From the NCBI GenBank assembly GCA_021292105.1, contig CM037870.1, positions 67,869,260 to 67,933,259 on the forward strand: DNA of 64,000 nt. The letters run 5' to 3'. Below the pieces are notes generated by a model, which saw nothing but the letters and a program-made list of their open reading frames with translations, was not told the origin of the DNA and searched no databases. The position numbers and the translations under genes are program-made. Origin of the DNA: Anadara kagoshimensis (lineage: Eukaryota; Mollusca; Bivalvia; Arcoida; Arcidae). Of the stretch, positions 44,401-55,496 are shown one piece after another; the first letter of the stretch is position 1; every line of letters begins with the position of its first letter.

Positions 44401-47400
44401 GTTTGCATCACGGGCAAGAGCAGTTTTGTAGTTACATGTTGAACAGGGAGTTCAGATGTTGGTTGTGGTTATTACCTCATGATAAAATACAATATACCCC
44501 ATAGTTTATAATAAATGAGTCAATCTATCCTACTATCTTATTTTGACACAGATTTTGTTTATTTACCCAAATTTTTTGAGAGGTAGGATGAATTGCTGAT
44601 ACTAAATTGTGTTACTTTTTAAAAGGTTTTACAAACTTTTTAAAAAAAGTAATTTTTAGGAAATGGCCATTTGTTTATCAGCCAAAACCTTAAGATGTGT
44701 ATCTTTATGTATGTTGTATTCATGATACAGTACGGCAGATGGAGGTTAAAAGCTTAAAAGTCTTTGTCATAGACAAGATAGTTAAAAACCATATCTGATT
44801 ATGTAAGAATTGTAATGAAGTCATATTTATTTTTATATTGTAGGTTTATCTATGAAGAGAGGAGTAAGATTTAGTAATCTGTCTGAAGTCAGGCAGTTAT
44901 CAGGTAATATTTGTTTTATACATGGGAGTTTTGTACATTCAACTTAAAAATTTAGCCTTGTTCACAGGAAGTGTTATATAATCGTAATTATAGAATCAAT
45001 GCTTCTTGTTGTTATACAAGTTACAATCTTTCAGTGAAAATAACGTAACTAGTATTTGCTATCATTTGTGTCAGAAATGATGTTTATGGAAAGTAAAAAT
45101 TTATGAAAGATTTCTTCTTTGCCATCTAAGTATTATAAGTGTAAATATTTCCTACGATTTAACTTGGTTTGATATTTACATTTAAGATAGATTTCTGATT
45201 TTTTGCTGAAGGATAAACTGCAGAATATATTAGAGGAATATAACTTCTTAAAAGTTACATTATGGAATAGAATGATTACATGTATACACTCTTTGATCAC
45301 AACATACCGGTAGTTCTAGGGACCCAAAACAAAGTTTGGATCTTGGTCTTTGACCTGTTTTTCTCATTTGGCCCACAACAGTATGTAGTGGCCCTAGCAA
45401 GAGTCTGTAATTGTACAATATACAACCAACTAATAGACTAACCGATTAGCCTTCCTGCCCATCTACCTTCGATTCAGCTCATTTGACGTGCCACATGATA
45501 AATAAAACAAACAGACATTTTGTTGTTGATAAAAGTATAACAAACAATTAACTGAGACTGTTAATTATTTCAGAAACCTATGCAGAAGATGCACTATTAG
45601 CTAGACTGTCATATCAGGCCACACTACGTGCTGAAGAAGCTAAATTCAGAGAAATGAACAAACTTACAATAAAACAAGTCGCTAAAATTGCCTTTATATT
45701 TTGTATATTGGTAAGTATTAATGTCTTATTAAGAGTTCTCTTAATAAAGTTATATTTTATAAAAATACAGTATTCCACCTATTATTTATAAGTTCCAACT
45801 CTATAAGAGACAGTTTTATTGTAACCATTCACATTGAAATCATCTACTTTTTTGCTACTAATTTGGATAGATATAGAATTAGGGAAGACTGAATTGATAA
45901 ATGTTTCATATCTCTTGTTCATAACTGTTCCTAACAACAAATACTGTCAAGTGTTTGAACAATGACAGGAAGTGAAAAGTTTTAATTTTATATTTTAATA
46001 ATGTTTAATTGTTTTACTGTATTGAAGAAGAAGAATGGAGATTATTATAGGAGGATGACTTGTGCCATGTTATGTACTTACATGTATGTGTCAATATTTA
46101 TTTCATGTTTACATAAGATTCTATATTCTTATCATTAATACAACATCAACATGGTGACAACTAAATAAATAGGAATAATAAGTTCATGTTCATTAGAGGA
46201 GAGCCAGGAGACTAATTACTATCATACTGTTCAATCTATCCCATGCATATAAAAGTTTTCAGTACACATTTCATTAAGACCTGCTATTGTTACATTTTGG
46301 ATACAGCGAGCTAACTTATATTCTAATAACTCTTTGTTTTGTTATTTTCAGTGGTTTTTTGGGAACTATTCATACCAGGTAGCTTTAAAAGACACAGAAG
46401 CAGGCATTGTTAATGTCCTGTCATCAACCTCAGGTCTCTTCACACTGGTTTGTGCAGCTATTTATCCTAGCTCAGGGGCAGATAAATTTACACTCTCTAA
46501 ACTTGTAGCAGTTCTTTTTAGGTAGGTATAATAGTGAAATGTTCTTTTTAAAGCATGTGTGCACAAAATTACATAAAACATGTGCCATATTTACACCCAT
46601 GCAAATTATTTGAATAAAATGTGTAGAGTTATTAAGGGCAACAATTCGTACCAGCTATAATGGAAATTAATGAAACCACTTGACACAAGTGATCTCGATG
46701 GTCCACAGTTGTGTCATGACCTTGAACCTGGATCATGTTTTGAAGGTCAATTATGTGGAGTCTGTACACTTGAAATTCAAGCCTTAAAAGAATTGCATTG
46801 AACTTGGCATATATCAGCTGCATGGTCCATTCATTGGGTTGTTCTTTTTCCTTTACTCTAGAATTTATCTTGAAGAAAAAAACCCAGTGAAGAATGTGTT
46901 AGGATAGTGGTTACAGTGATAGATTTTTTTTTTCAAGACTAATGTTATAAAAACTATTTTGGACAAAATACTGAATTTGCCATTCATTCCAAAACATAAC
47001 AGTTTGCCTTCATGTCATATGAAATTTTTAATTGCTATATTTCAGTATATCTGGCATTGTACTAGTCAGTATGTCAGATGTGTCATTAGAAGATGATATC
47101 CCAGTGGGAGCATTATGGGCCCTTTGTGGTGCCATTAAGTCATGTAGTTTAACTTGCTATATTTCAGTATATCTGGCATTGTACTAGTCAGTATGTCAGA
47201 TGTGTCATTAGAAGATGATATACCAGTGGGAGCATTATGGGCCCTTTGTGGTGCCATTAAGTCATGTAGTTTAACTTGCTATATTTCAGTATATCTGGCA
47301 TTGTACTAGTTAGTATGTCAGATGTGTCATTAGAAGATGATATACCAGTGGGAGCATTATGGGCCCTTTGTGGTGCCATTATTTATGCATTATATTTAGT

Positions 47401-50400
47401 CTCACTAAAGAGAAGAGTAGATCATGAAGATAAGTTAGATATTCCAATGTTTTTTGGTAAGTTTTAGCTCTACTATTATATACTATGAAACAGTCTGAAT
47501 GTACAATTTTACAGTCAGTGTTTAACAATATCCTACCTCACACTAGTTTCTGTGAATTTCATTCAACAATATTGGTTACATGTTGATCATATATAATCCA
47601 CAACAAGTGTTAAATGATGGGAGGTTGTTGCATCATTGGTCGTCAAAAAATCGAATGTTGTATATAAAATAGTTTTTAAAACCAGTTGTCAAAATGATGT
47701 GATTTTGAGTATGGTAAGATGGTTATATGTTTTATGCATTCTTATAGATCCTATTTTTTTGAGCACATGATTTGTATATGAGTGGGTGTCAAACAACATT
47801 TTATGGTAATTATAATGACTGGACATACAAAGTAAATGTAAGGACCAGGGGCCAGTGGTTCAAAGCCCGATTACTTTAATCAGTTGATTAGTTGAAATTT
47901 GATTTTTGGGTAATTTCTAATATATTGTGAAACCAACGTTGAAAATTACAAAAATGGGTAGAATGTCATCAAAATAAAGAACTTTGTTATAAAAGTTTTA
48001 ATTTAATAATGATACTTTGATTTTTGTTGGTATTTTGAATTTGTGTAAATCACTGATTAAACTAATCAAGCTTCGAACAACTGGGTCCTGGTATTTGAAC
48101 TATTTTAATTTTTTAAATTAAAAAAATACAACTATTGTAATTGAAATATTAAGAAATGGTTTTTGTTGGTTTGTAGCTAGTACTTGTAGCATATAAAAAA
48201 TTAATCATTTTGCACATCAATTATATATTTTTTAAATTAATTTTATTTTCAGGTTTTGTAGGTTTATTTTGTGCCGTAGTTCTGTGGCCAGGATTCTTTA
48301 TCCTTCATTATAGTGGATCAGAGACATTTAAATGGCCTAATGGAGAACAGTGGTTATTTATATGTATAAATGGTGTGGTGGGAACTGTTATTTCTGAATT
48401 TTTGTGGCTTTGGTAAGTAATGGAGCAAAATAAATTGTCACTTGACATGTGCAAAATTTGTTGGTAAAAGTGACCTTTTCTATCAACCTAGCTTAAGAGT
48501 TGTAAAAAAAGGAAATGACAATTTTAGCTTGATTTTGATCATGTAGAGTTCAGGTGTAGAAAAAATAAAAATAAAACTCTTTTCTGGAAAATTAAATTTC
48601 CTTGTCGCTGGAGATACAAAATATGACTAAATTCACTTAAATTCACTTTAATCACCAAATTTTGTTCCTACAACCCTTAAGTGTACAGATCATTAATATA
48701 AAAACAAAATTCCTCTGGAACAAGGCTTTATATAAATTTCCAACCTTTCTAATAAATACTTGTATCTCCATGTTCTTTTAGAGCATTGGTTATTTTTATG
48801 GATTACCTTTTATAGGTTATTTAATAAAACACAAAGGCTGATTGTTAAAGAAATTATCAACATTTACCTGTGGGATATTGTCCAATAATACACAGGCTGG
48901 AGTTCACATACGCAAGAATATATCACAAGGTGGCTGTTCCACCGAGTGATACATTCGACGCATGGTAACGACGGCCCGTGTATTATTCGACGATGTACCA
49001 CAGGTAAATGTTGATCATTTCAATTCTAACATGACTTAGATAAAAAGGATTGAACTAAACATTGCAAACTCTTTCTTTGGAAGTACATTTTACTATCTAT
49101 TTGCAGAAAGGTCCATTGAAACAATTCAGCTGTTGAGATTACCTCCAATTGAGATAAATGATTTTATGAATGAAAATTACATCACAACCATTGTTCGCGA
49201 CACATAGCGTGACATCATAAGATACTCAAGGGATTACGTCATTAAAAGGAAACAAAGTATATCATTTGTTATACCACGGCTGGCTCTCTTCATGTTTCAT
49301 ATGAAGGAAAACGCAGGTCATGTTAGAATTTGTTATAACTTTATGCTGAAAGTACAAATCTTTAACTTGATATTGAGCCTTTGTCATTTTCTTGAATTTT
49401 GCAGTTTTTTTGATACATTTTCTTAAGAGGCTTTTTCAAAATTTGAGAAAAATCATTTTTATGCAGCTTCTGTAATTAATGGTGGAAATACATAACTATT
49501 TTGATTTGTATTTGTATATTTTCAGGGGTTGTTTTTTGACATCATCACTAATAGGAACATTATCATTAAGTTTAACCATTCCATTAACTATGTTAGCAGA
49601 TGTTGTGTTAAAAAGTGTAAGTAATTACAATAAGTCCTCCCTCTGTAGACATAGACCATGGTGGACAAAGTTTAGCCTCACTGTGGGTTAATAATTTTGT
49701 TCTGGTTTAGGGTATCCTCATGTTTGAAAAAGGAATATAATTATTATGTTACAGCTGTATGTGTTTGTTCATTAATTTTCTGAGAACTAGAGACTGTGAA
49801 CCTTAATGGATTTTAATCCTGAATGTAAGTTGAGTATTCAGTTTGGTTGTTATTACTCTAAATTTAAAATTCAGATAAATAGAATAAAATGTTTGTTGAT
49901 CTTCTTTTCACAGATTATGAAAATAAGGTGTTATTGTAAGCTAAAACAAATATGCTTTGAAACCACTACACCAGATAGAACCATATTGGTTTAGGAAGGC
50001 TCAACATGCTTTACCTCTTGTCATTTCTGCTTATCATCTATACAAAACGGTGTACCCACATTGAAACAGACTGAAACCAGTGTTCTTTAAAATCATGACT
50101 GTATCATTTACCACTCTTGTCATTGTTCACCATACTGTGAACTAGTATATTCTTGCTGGTTTATGTTATTATATCCCCGAAAACTAGTTTGGGGGGGAAG
50201 GTATATAGGAATCACTATGTCTCTGTCTTTCTGTGTAAAATCGTGTCTCGGCCATATCTCATAATGCTCTGGATGGCTGTCTTAAAACTTCACATGAATA
50301 ATCTTCATTTATACTCTGTTTTAGGTACCTTATAATTGGCTGTTTTATGTAGGAACTATTCCAGTATTTTTATCATTTTTTGCTGTCAGCTTTTTGACAC

Positions 50401-51097
50401 ATTATGAAAATTGGGATCCAGTTTTAATAGGAGTTAAAAAATGTTTACATGTTATATGTCGGAGGAGATTTTTACCAAGGTATGTAAATTGTTGCATCAT
50501 AACTAAGTAAAAGTATATGAAGTACTGTGGCTAAGTATTATCTTGTTTTGATTGTGTATTGTCTCCTGCCTAGAAATCTGTGAGGGGAACTTTGGACATG
50601 AATTATTAGTGGGAGATGCAGATATGCATATTATTCTTCTGTTCAGATTCATTGAATTTCTTTGACTTTTGACTATTTCAATTGTCCCATTGTTTAATTT
50701 TGTCTGGACATGACTGTATTTCCTGCTCAGAACTTAATGATAATGGGGACAATTTAAGTGTTTAATTATTTTTTGTAGGAGTTATGTCCCTTTGAGTTTT
50801 ATAATTTATTATTTTTCTGCAGACTAATCCCTATAATTCCTGTGTAGATATAAATGAAACTTGGAATGATTAATATTTGTAATAATATTTGTCATTGTGA
50901 CTCTTTTGTTTTATGTTATTTGTTGTACACATTGCAGGCTGTGACTTCATTATTATGTTATATATACATGTATGATGTAAGCTTTATACTTCTATATAGA
51001 TTTGTTATTAAATTTATCTTATTTGTTATGTTTCAGAGTTCGAGATCTGGATAGAGAACAGACAGAGAGTTTAATTGGTGTTAATGACTCAGGTTGA
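41359..51097 (+). CDS. SLC35F5: Solute carrier family 35 member F5 (multi-pass transporter)
   Basis: Coding exons are 41359-41463, 41832-41963, 42531-42590, 43659-43728, 44844-44903, 45574-45710, 46352-46521, 47290-47456, 48253-48412, 49526-49616, 50325-50479, 51037-51097. All splice phases agree and give 455 aa (human about 523). The protein is an EamA/drug-metabolite-transporter fold with about ten hydrophobic spans. Diagnostic blocks shared with human SLC35F5 include [13 protein letters not shown] (cytosolic loop), [49 protein letters not shown] and NWDPVLIG. The substrate of this orphan member is unknown; family relatives carry nucleotide sugars or thiamine-like compounds. The acceptor at 41317 puts 41 nt of 5' UTR in the first coding exon, with a short upstream ATG frame (41321). 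Oddities: exon 8 is partly triplicated, and an alternative terminal exon is possible at 53504. Confidence 0.95.
41832..41963 (+). CDS. SLC35F5: SLC35F5 exon 2
   Basis: [19 protein letters not shown] then [16 protein letters not shown], the second membrane segment. Acceptor CCTTATTTCAG, donor AAG|GTATGT. Confidence 0.93.
42531..42590 (+). CDS. SLC35F5: SLC35F5 exon 3
   Basis: Twenty hydrophilic residues, [20 protein letters not shown], in the cytosolic loop. Acceptor TTTGTTGTAG, donor ATG|GTAGGT. Confidence 0.85.
42855..43231. mobile_element. 377-bp TA-flanked MITE in SLC35F5 intron 3
   Basis: The ends CTGTAAAACA...TGTTTTACAG are inverted and flanked by TA. Subterminal TTTTCGC/GCGAAAA motifs recur in both arms. 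The minus-strand frames inside (for example 42884-43087) are not considered genes. Confidence 0.75.
43659..43728 (+). CDS. SLC35F5: SLC35F5 exon 4
   Basis: [20 protein letters not shown], acidic loop. Donor GTA|GTAAGT in phase 1, followed after 11 nt by a minisatellite. Confidence 0.88.
43740..44112 (+). repeat. 23-bp minisatellite, ~16 copies
   Basis: The unit is close to GACTGGTTAACCGACTGAGG plus three bases, with A/T alternation at one position (GGACTGACTGG versus GGACAGACTGG). Related degenerate GACTGA units continue to about 44260. It lies immediately after the exon 4 donor. Confidence 0.95.
44844..44903 (+). CDS. SLC35F5: SLC35F5 exon 5
   Basis: [19 protein letters not shown], equal to the KRVRFSNIMEIRQL block of human SLC35F5. 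Acceptor TATATTGTAG, donor CAG|GTAATA. Confidence 0.93.
45574..45710 (+). CDS. SLC35F5: SLC35F5 exon 6
   Basis: [20 protein letters not shown] then [16 protein letters not shown], leading into the next membrane span. Donor TTG|GTAAGT. Confidence 0.93.
46352..46521 (+). CDS. SLC35F5: SLC35F5 exon 7
   Basis: [40 protein letters not shown] and [13 protein letters not shown]. Acceptor TTATTTTCAG; donor TTTAG|GTAGGT leaves AG, completed by T of exon 8 to serine. Confidence 0.95.
47032..47289 (+). repeat. Two extra tandem copies of the SLC35F5 exon 8 start
   Basis: Units of 122 bp at 47046-47167 and 47168-47289 repeat the acceptor (TGCTATATTTCAG) and the first ~104 nt of exon 8, then switch at GCCATTA to intron-like AGTCATGTAGTTTAAC before the next acceptor. 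The three copies differ by only one or two bases each (C/A in GATATC/ACCAG, C/T in GTCAGT/GTTAGT). Reading on from copy 1 or 2 shifts the frame and reaches TAG in the next copy. Confidence 0.95.
47290..47456 (+). CDS. SLC35F5: SLC35F5 exon 8 (complete copy)
   Basis: [40 protein letters not shown] and [15 protein letters not shown]. Only this third copy continues to a donor (TTTTTTG|GTAAGT) in frame, so the correct protein needs the most distal of three identical acceptors. Confidence 0.95.
47844..48092. mobile_element. 249-bp inverted-repeat MITE in SLC35F5 intron 8
   Basis: ACCAGGGGCCAGTGGTTCAA at the left pairs with the complement of TTCGAACAACTGGGTCCTGG at the right; inner arms share TGATTAGTTTAATCAGT-like sequence. 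Target duplication not resolved. Confidence 0.65.
48253..48412 (+). CDS. SLC35F5: SLC35F5 exon 9
   Basis: [20 protein letters not shown] and [15 protein letters not shown], two membrane spans. Acceptor TTTATTTTCAG, donor TG|GTAAGT. Confidence 0.95.
48850..49021. repeat. 172-bp foldback repeat in SLC35F5 intron 9
   Basis: GAAATTATCAACATTTACCT at the left is the near-complement of the right end AGGTAAATGTTGATCATTTC; arms of about 45 bp include AATAATACACAGGC/GCCCGTGTATTATT. The 70-bp centre is CpG-rich for this region (TTCGACGCATGGTAACGACG). No coding. Confidence 0.7.
49526..49616 (+). CDS. SLC35F5: SLC35F5 exon 10
   Basis: [20 protein letters not shown] and [10 protein letters not shown]. 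Acceptor TATATTTTCAG, donor AGT|GTAAGT. Confidence 0.95.
50152..50310 (+). repeat. Molluscan CCCCGAAA...TTTGGGGGG repeat fragment
   Basis: TATCCCCGAAAACTAGTTTG, GGGGGGGAAGGTATATAGG and TGTCTCTGTCTTTCTGTG; relative of the element at 11583. It ends about 15 bp before the exon 11 acceptor. Confidence 0.5.
50325..50479 (+). CDS. SLC35F5: SLC35F5 exon 11
   Basis: [36 protein letters not shown] and CRRRFLP, the last membrane span and start of the C-terminal tail. Acceptor CTGTTTTAG, donor AG|GTATGT. Confidence 0.95.
51037..51097 (+). CDS. SLC35F5: SLC35F5 exon 12 with stop
   Basis: [19 protein letters not shown] then TGA at 51095-51097, matching the human ESLISM tail. The last codons contain TCAG|GTTGAT, a weak donor that could splice to 53504. 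Confidence 0.88.
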
Positions 51098-51207
51098 TGT
51101 TTAACATTGTTAATATACAGGAGTGTTATGATCAAATTGTTTATTTTTACTTTGTTAATCCATAAAGTACTGTTGTGAGCTAAACCATCATTACTATAAT
51201 TGGGGCA

Positions 51208-51990
51208 CAGTGATGAGATAATCCACCAGTATGCAGTGAGCTAATCCTTCAGTACTGCAGTGAGTCAATCCTTCAGTACTGCAGTGAGTCAACCCTTCAG
51301 TACTGTTGTGAGTCAACCCTTCAGTACTGCAGTGAGCCAATCCTTCAGTGCTGTAATAAGTCAATCCTACAGTAATGTAGTGAGTCAATCCTTCAGTACT
51401 GTAGTGAGTCAATTCTTCAGTGCTGTAATAAGTCAATCCTACAGTACTGTAGTGAGTCAATCCTTCAGTACTGTAGTGAGCAAGTTCTCCAGCACTGCAG
51501 TGAGTCAATCTTTCAGTACTGCAGAGGGCCAATCCTTCAGTACTGTAGTGAGCCAGTTCTTCAGTATTGTAGTGAGCCAGTTCTTCAGTACTGTAGTGAG
51601 CCAGTTCTTCAGTATTGTAGTGAGCCAATTCTTCTGTACTGTAGTGAGCAAGTCCTTCAGAACTGTAGTAAGTCAATCCTTCAGTACTGTAGTGAGCCAG
51701 TTCTTCAGTACTGCAGTTAGCTAACCCTATAGTACTTTGGTAAACCAATCTTTCAGTACTGAAGTGAGCCAGTCCTACAGTGCTGTAGTGAGCCAATCTT
51801 TCAGTACTGAAGTGAGCCAGTCCTACAGTGCTGTAGTGAGCCAATCTTTCAGTACTGAAGTGAGCCAGTCCTACAGTGCTGTAGTGAGCCAACCTTTCAG
51901 TAGTGGGGTGAGCCAGTTTTTCAGTACTGTAGTAAGCCAATCGATCAGTACTCTAGCAGTGCTAATCCATCAGTGCTGTAAAGAGCCAAG
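51208..51990. repeat. 24-bp minisatellite, ~32 copies, with AP-1-like motifs
   Basis: The unit contains CAGTACTGTAGTGAGTCAAT followed by CCTT. The exact heptamer TGAGTCA occurs at 51261, 51285, 51309, 51381, 51405, 51453 and 51501, always in register; later units carry TGAGCCA. Because 24 is divisible by three, long open frames arise on both strands (248 codons on minus, 51194-51940), judged artefacts. It lies about 110 bp after the SLC35F5 stop. Confidence 0.95.
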
Positions 51991-53503
51991 AGGATAGTGA
52001 GTTCAGGACTAAAGAGAGCCAATACATTCATTGAGGTTAAAATTTGCTTTGTGACAATAACCAGCTAATCCACTATCAGATCTAATCAATAATAATTGGC
52101 TAACTGTATATGGCCTGTAGGTTTAGAATGTGATCATATTGGTTTGGAAATTTACAATCGCATATTTAATTGACTTGAATTAGAACCATTCCTGATGTAT
52201 TTATAAAATGATGTGAGATATTTTGTGTGATCCAGTGATGTTATGTATAAGATGAAACATTCGTGTGGAAAAATATTCATGATTTTCATGGTTACTCTTG
52301 TATCGAGAATATATCTTCTCAGTGAAATTTCTTATTTCCCTTGGTATACTTTCCATACAGATAGAACCGTGAAAATTTCTTACCATGAAATAGTTCAGAA
52401 GATCAAAACAGTGAAAGTTTCCTACAGCTAATGTTTCTTCTTAAACAGTATAAGAACTTTTATGCTTATTAAACAGCTGTTTACATAGAAATCCTGCTTG
52501 TATGTTGATGGTCATTTACTTCAGAATGTGTTTGAAAATGCATATTTTCTGGTAAAGTGTGTTGATTTAATTTTTTATGTCAGCTCTCCCTACAGATGTA
52601 GTTATGGTGTTGCTATTGAACATTATGGTTGTTTTCTTAATGTAATATATTGAGTTTGGTAAAACCATCATATATATATAACCTGTTAGGTTGAACCTTT
52701 ACTACAGTATTGTATTATTTGTTTGATGTTTACAACATGTTTCCAACCTCAGTCGTGAAATGAACACAACATAAAATCTCTACACTTAATTACTTAACCA
52801 TTGCATAATTTTTTTTTTCAAGAACTTGTACATTATAATCCACTTCCCATGGATGTTAGCATTTACATGTGGTTTTAGCATGAATGACATACATTACTAC
52901 CTATATTATCAGAAAAATTATACCCCTCCACCATTAACCTAGATTTGAAGGAATGTGCATGCCATTGAATGTAGTGAATGGTTTGTTGACATTTAAATTC
53001 TATAAAACTGACAATTTTAAGGGAACATTTTATACTTTCATGGTTTCCATCATAAAATTTTTGTCAAAATGTAATGGATATGCATTTGGGTCATAAAATG
53101 CAGTGTAAAAATATTTTAATTGTTATAGATTGGAAAAGTAACAACGGTCATATTGATTATACAATAATTATTGAAAACATGGTGCATAATGCCAATAATG
53201 GCCAATTTTGGGTGTCATTTCACCACTGAGGTATGTAAACACATGTAAACAGCTACTGATCAATGAGGAATGTTAAAATATAAAACTGAGATTGTATTGG
53301 GAAGTTAAGTGCTTCAGTTGTAATTCAATTTTACGTTTTTATAAAATCAGAAAACTAGAGATATCAGAGATATGTGATTTTGTATTTAATGTTAAACACT
53401 TTTATTGTTAACCTAAATTAACTGAATTGATTCACACAGGGATTTAAAAAATATTTTGATAATGATTAATATAAAATTATCAATTTTTTCTTCTCTCTTT
53501 CAG
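51991..53503. other. Downstream of SLC35F5, no coding seen
   Basis: AT-rich, no repeat recognised. It is either 3' UTR/intergenic sequence or, if the exon at 53504 is used, the rest of a last intron that also contains the minisatellite. Confidence 0.45.
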
Positions 53504-53541
53504 TGGTTATACCTTTATATGGTATGGGTAAGAAAAGCTAA
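53504..53541 (+). CDS. SLC35F5: Possible alternative last exon of SLC35F5
   Basis: A strong polypyrimidine acceptor (TTTTTTCTTCTCTCTTTCAG) ends at 53503. Splicing from the weak donor at 51092/51093 would replace the final G-stop by VVIPLYGMGKKS and TAA at 53539-53541. A poly(A) signal AATAAA follows at 54394. Inference only: the donor is poor and I do not know this tail from other species. Confidence 0.3.
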
Positions 53542-53962
53542 GTTATTCAAGGGAGATAATTCACAAACGTAAAAGTTTGGAAATTCTCAGAAGTTTTCTG
53601 CTTTATTAATAACTCATTGTTGAACAATATGTTAAGTTTATTTTTATTATTGTTAATATACTATACATTATATTTATAAATATACTATATATACCTGGTA
53701 TATCCAGGTTTTATTTGAAGTTTAACTTCACTAAATAACAAGTGTTAAAATTTTGTTTGCCTTCAGACACTCTGATCAGACTAATACTCGGTACCAAATT
53801 GAATCCATGTCCCATTATTAATGATCTGACTTAATGTACCTAATCACACATTCTCTTTATTAATAAAAGCTAGGACATCTGACATAATTTGGTATTTCTG
53901 AGCATTTAAGGTTTATAAACACATTCAAGTACTAAAGGTAAAGAACAATAGGAAATATGATT

Positions 53963-54304
53963 GTCATAGTTTAATGCTACATGTAGCTTGTGCAGTTATG
54001 GGAAAGTAGTTGTCTGGTTGTCATAGTTTAATGCTACATGTAGCTTGTGCAGATATGGGAAAGTAGTTGTCTGGTTGTCATAGTTTAATGCTACATGTAG
54101 CTTGTGCAGATATGGGAAAGTAGTTGTCTGGTTGTCATAGTTTAATGCTACATGTAGCTTGTGCAGATATGGGAAAGTAGTTGTCTGGTCGTCATAGTTT
54201 AATGCTACATGTAGCTTGTGCAGATATGGGAAAGTAGTTGTCTGGTTGTCAGAGTTTAATGCTACATGTAGCTTGTGCAGATATGGGAAAGTAGTTGTCT
54301 GGTT
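53963..54304. repeat. 57-bp tandem repeat, six copies
   Basis: GTCATAGTTTAATGCTACAT begins copies at 53963, 54020, 54077, 54134, 54191 and 54248 (one with GTCAGAG). Copies are almost identical, indicating very recent expansion. Confidence 0.95.
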
Positions 54305-54877
54305 TTTATATTGTTATTTCTTATCAGATAAATGTTATATAGCTCTACAGCACTATTATGTACTGGTATAACATGAAGACATTTTATAATTTTAATAAAG
54401 ATTTTATGCTTGGCTTAAATGTTTTAACTCTTCTTTAACTCTTTTAGTAAAATTAAATTGTTTGAATAATTTTCTTCTCAAAATGAATAAAAATTGCAAT
54501 GAAAATGACTTTTATAATTTGTTGTCTTCCAAAAATGTATAAGCAAATTTTAGATTTTTTCTTTTTTTCCAGACAGTTATCTCCAGAGATTTATCTCCCT
54601 TGCACTGTTTTTGTAACTTCTATAAAGTTTCCTTGTGGAATAATATATCAACTATATATCTAACATCAGGCCTTAAATGTACTTATATATACAGTAGTAA
54701 TTATTATGTGAAGTGTGAGATTTGGCTTCCAGTGTTAAATTTTATATTTGAAGTATTTTGATAAACTAGATTATCTTTTGTTCTTCTGATACATTAACAT
54801 TTACTGATCATGTTAAAGGAATAATTATTCACACTAACTAAATTGTGATTTCCTACTTTCGGGGAATTTCGCAGAAG

Positions 54878-54906
54878 TGTGTGGTGTGTGTGTGTGTGTG
54901 TGTGTG
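54878..54906 (+). repeat. (GT)n microsatellite
   Basis: About 29 bases of GT dinucleotides with one GG interruption near the start. Confidence 0.9.
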
Positions 54907-55284
54907 ATAAACATCATTCTGCTATTTGACAATTCATCAACCACATTCCAATCAGTTAAATATCTATAACCTCATCATGATGTGTTATTTTAAACACTGA
55001 CTATATAAAATGCACTTTCATTTGATGTGTTTTTTTTCAGAATTTCTTTTATAAAGTTTGTTTTGTAATATCTAATACAACAAAAATATATCTTATCTAC
55101 ATAATTAAACATAATATGTTTTTCATTGTCCCATTATTGCTCTATTAAATTGTTTCACATTAATTTTGTTTTGCTCTATTTTTAAACTGCAGTGAAATTT
55201 TCTTATGATTTCACCATTTCTTATGTGAGATTTCTGTGTGATAAAGGGATTGGAAGACTTTAGTGTAACAGAGAACATTTATAG

Positions 55285-55470
55285 AACCTAAACTGTGGTG
55301 AAAAGTGTCATGGTACAATTATTGAGGTGCGTTATAAATGTGGTGACAAGTGTTGTGGTAAAGTTATTGAGGTGCGTTATAAATGTGGTGACAAGTGTTG
55401 TGGTAAAGTTATTGAGGGGTATAGAAACTGTAGTGACAAGTGTTGTGATAAAGATTGAGGGGCATTATAA
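55285..55470. repeat. ~45-bp tandem repeat, four copies
   Basis: GTGGTGACAAGTGTTGTGGT and TTATTGAGGTGCGTTATAAA recur from 55293 to 55470. Two central copies are identical, the outer ones diverged. A short frame repeating VINVVTSVVVKLLR follows from this and is not taken as coding. Confidence 0.85.
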
Positions 55471-55496
55471 GCAGGATTTATTGTATATTTAATGTT

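Noticed and set aside
47046-47289. Exons 8a and 8b as true alternative exons of SLC35F5
   Set aside because: Neither copy has its own in-phase donor at the right place, and the 122-bp period shifts the frame, so they are treated as a recent duplication and not as functional alternatives.
51194-51940. 248-codon minus-strand open frame (HYSTEGLA-type repeats) and matching plus-strand frames
   Set aside because: By-product of the 24-bp satellite. All three-divisible periods give such frames and nothing else supports coding.
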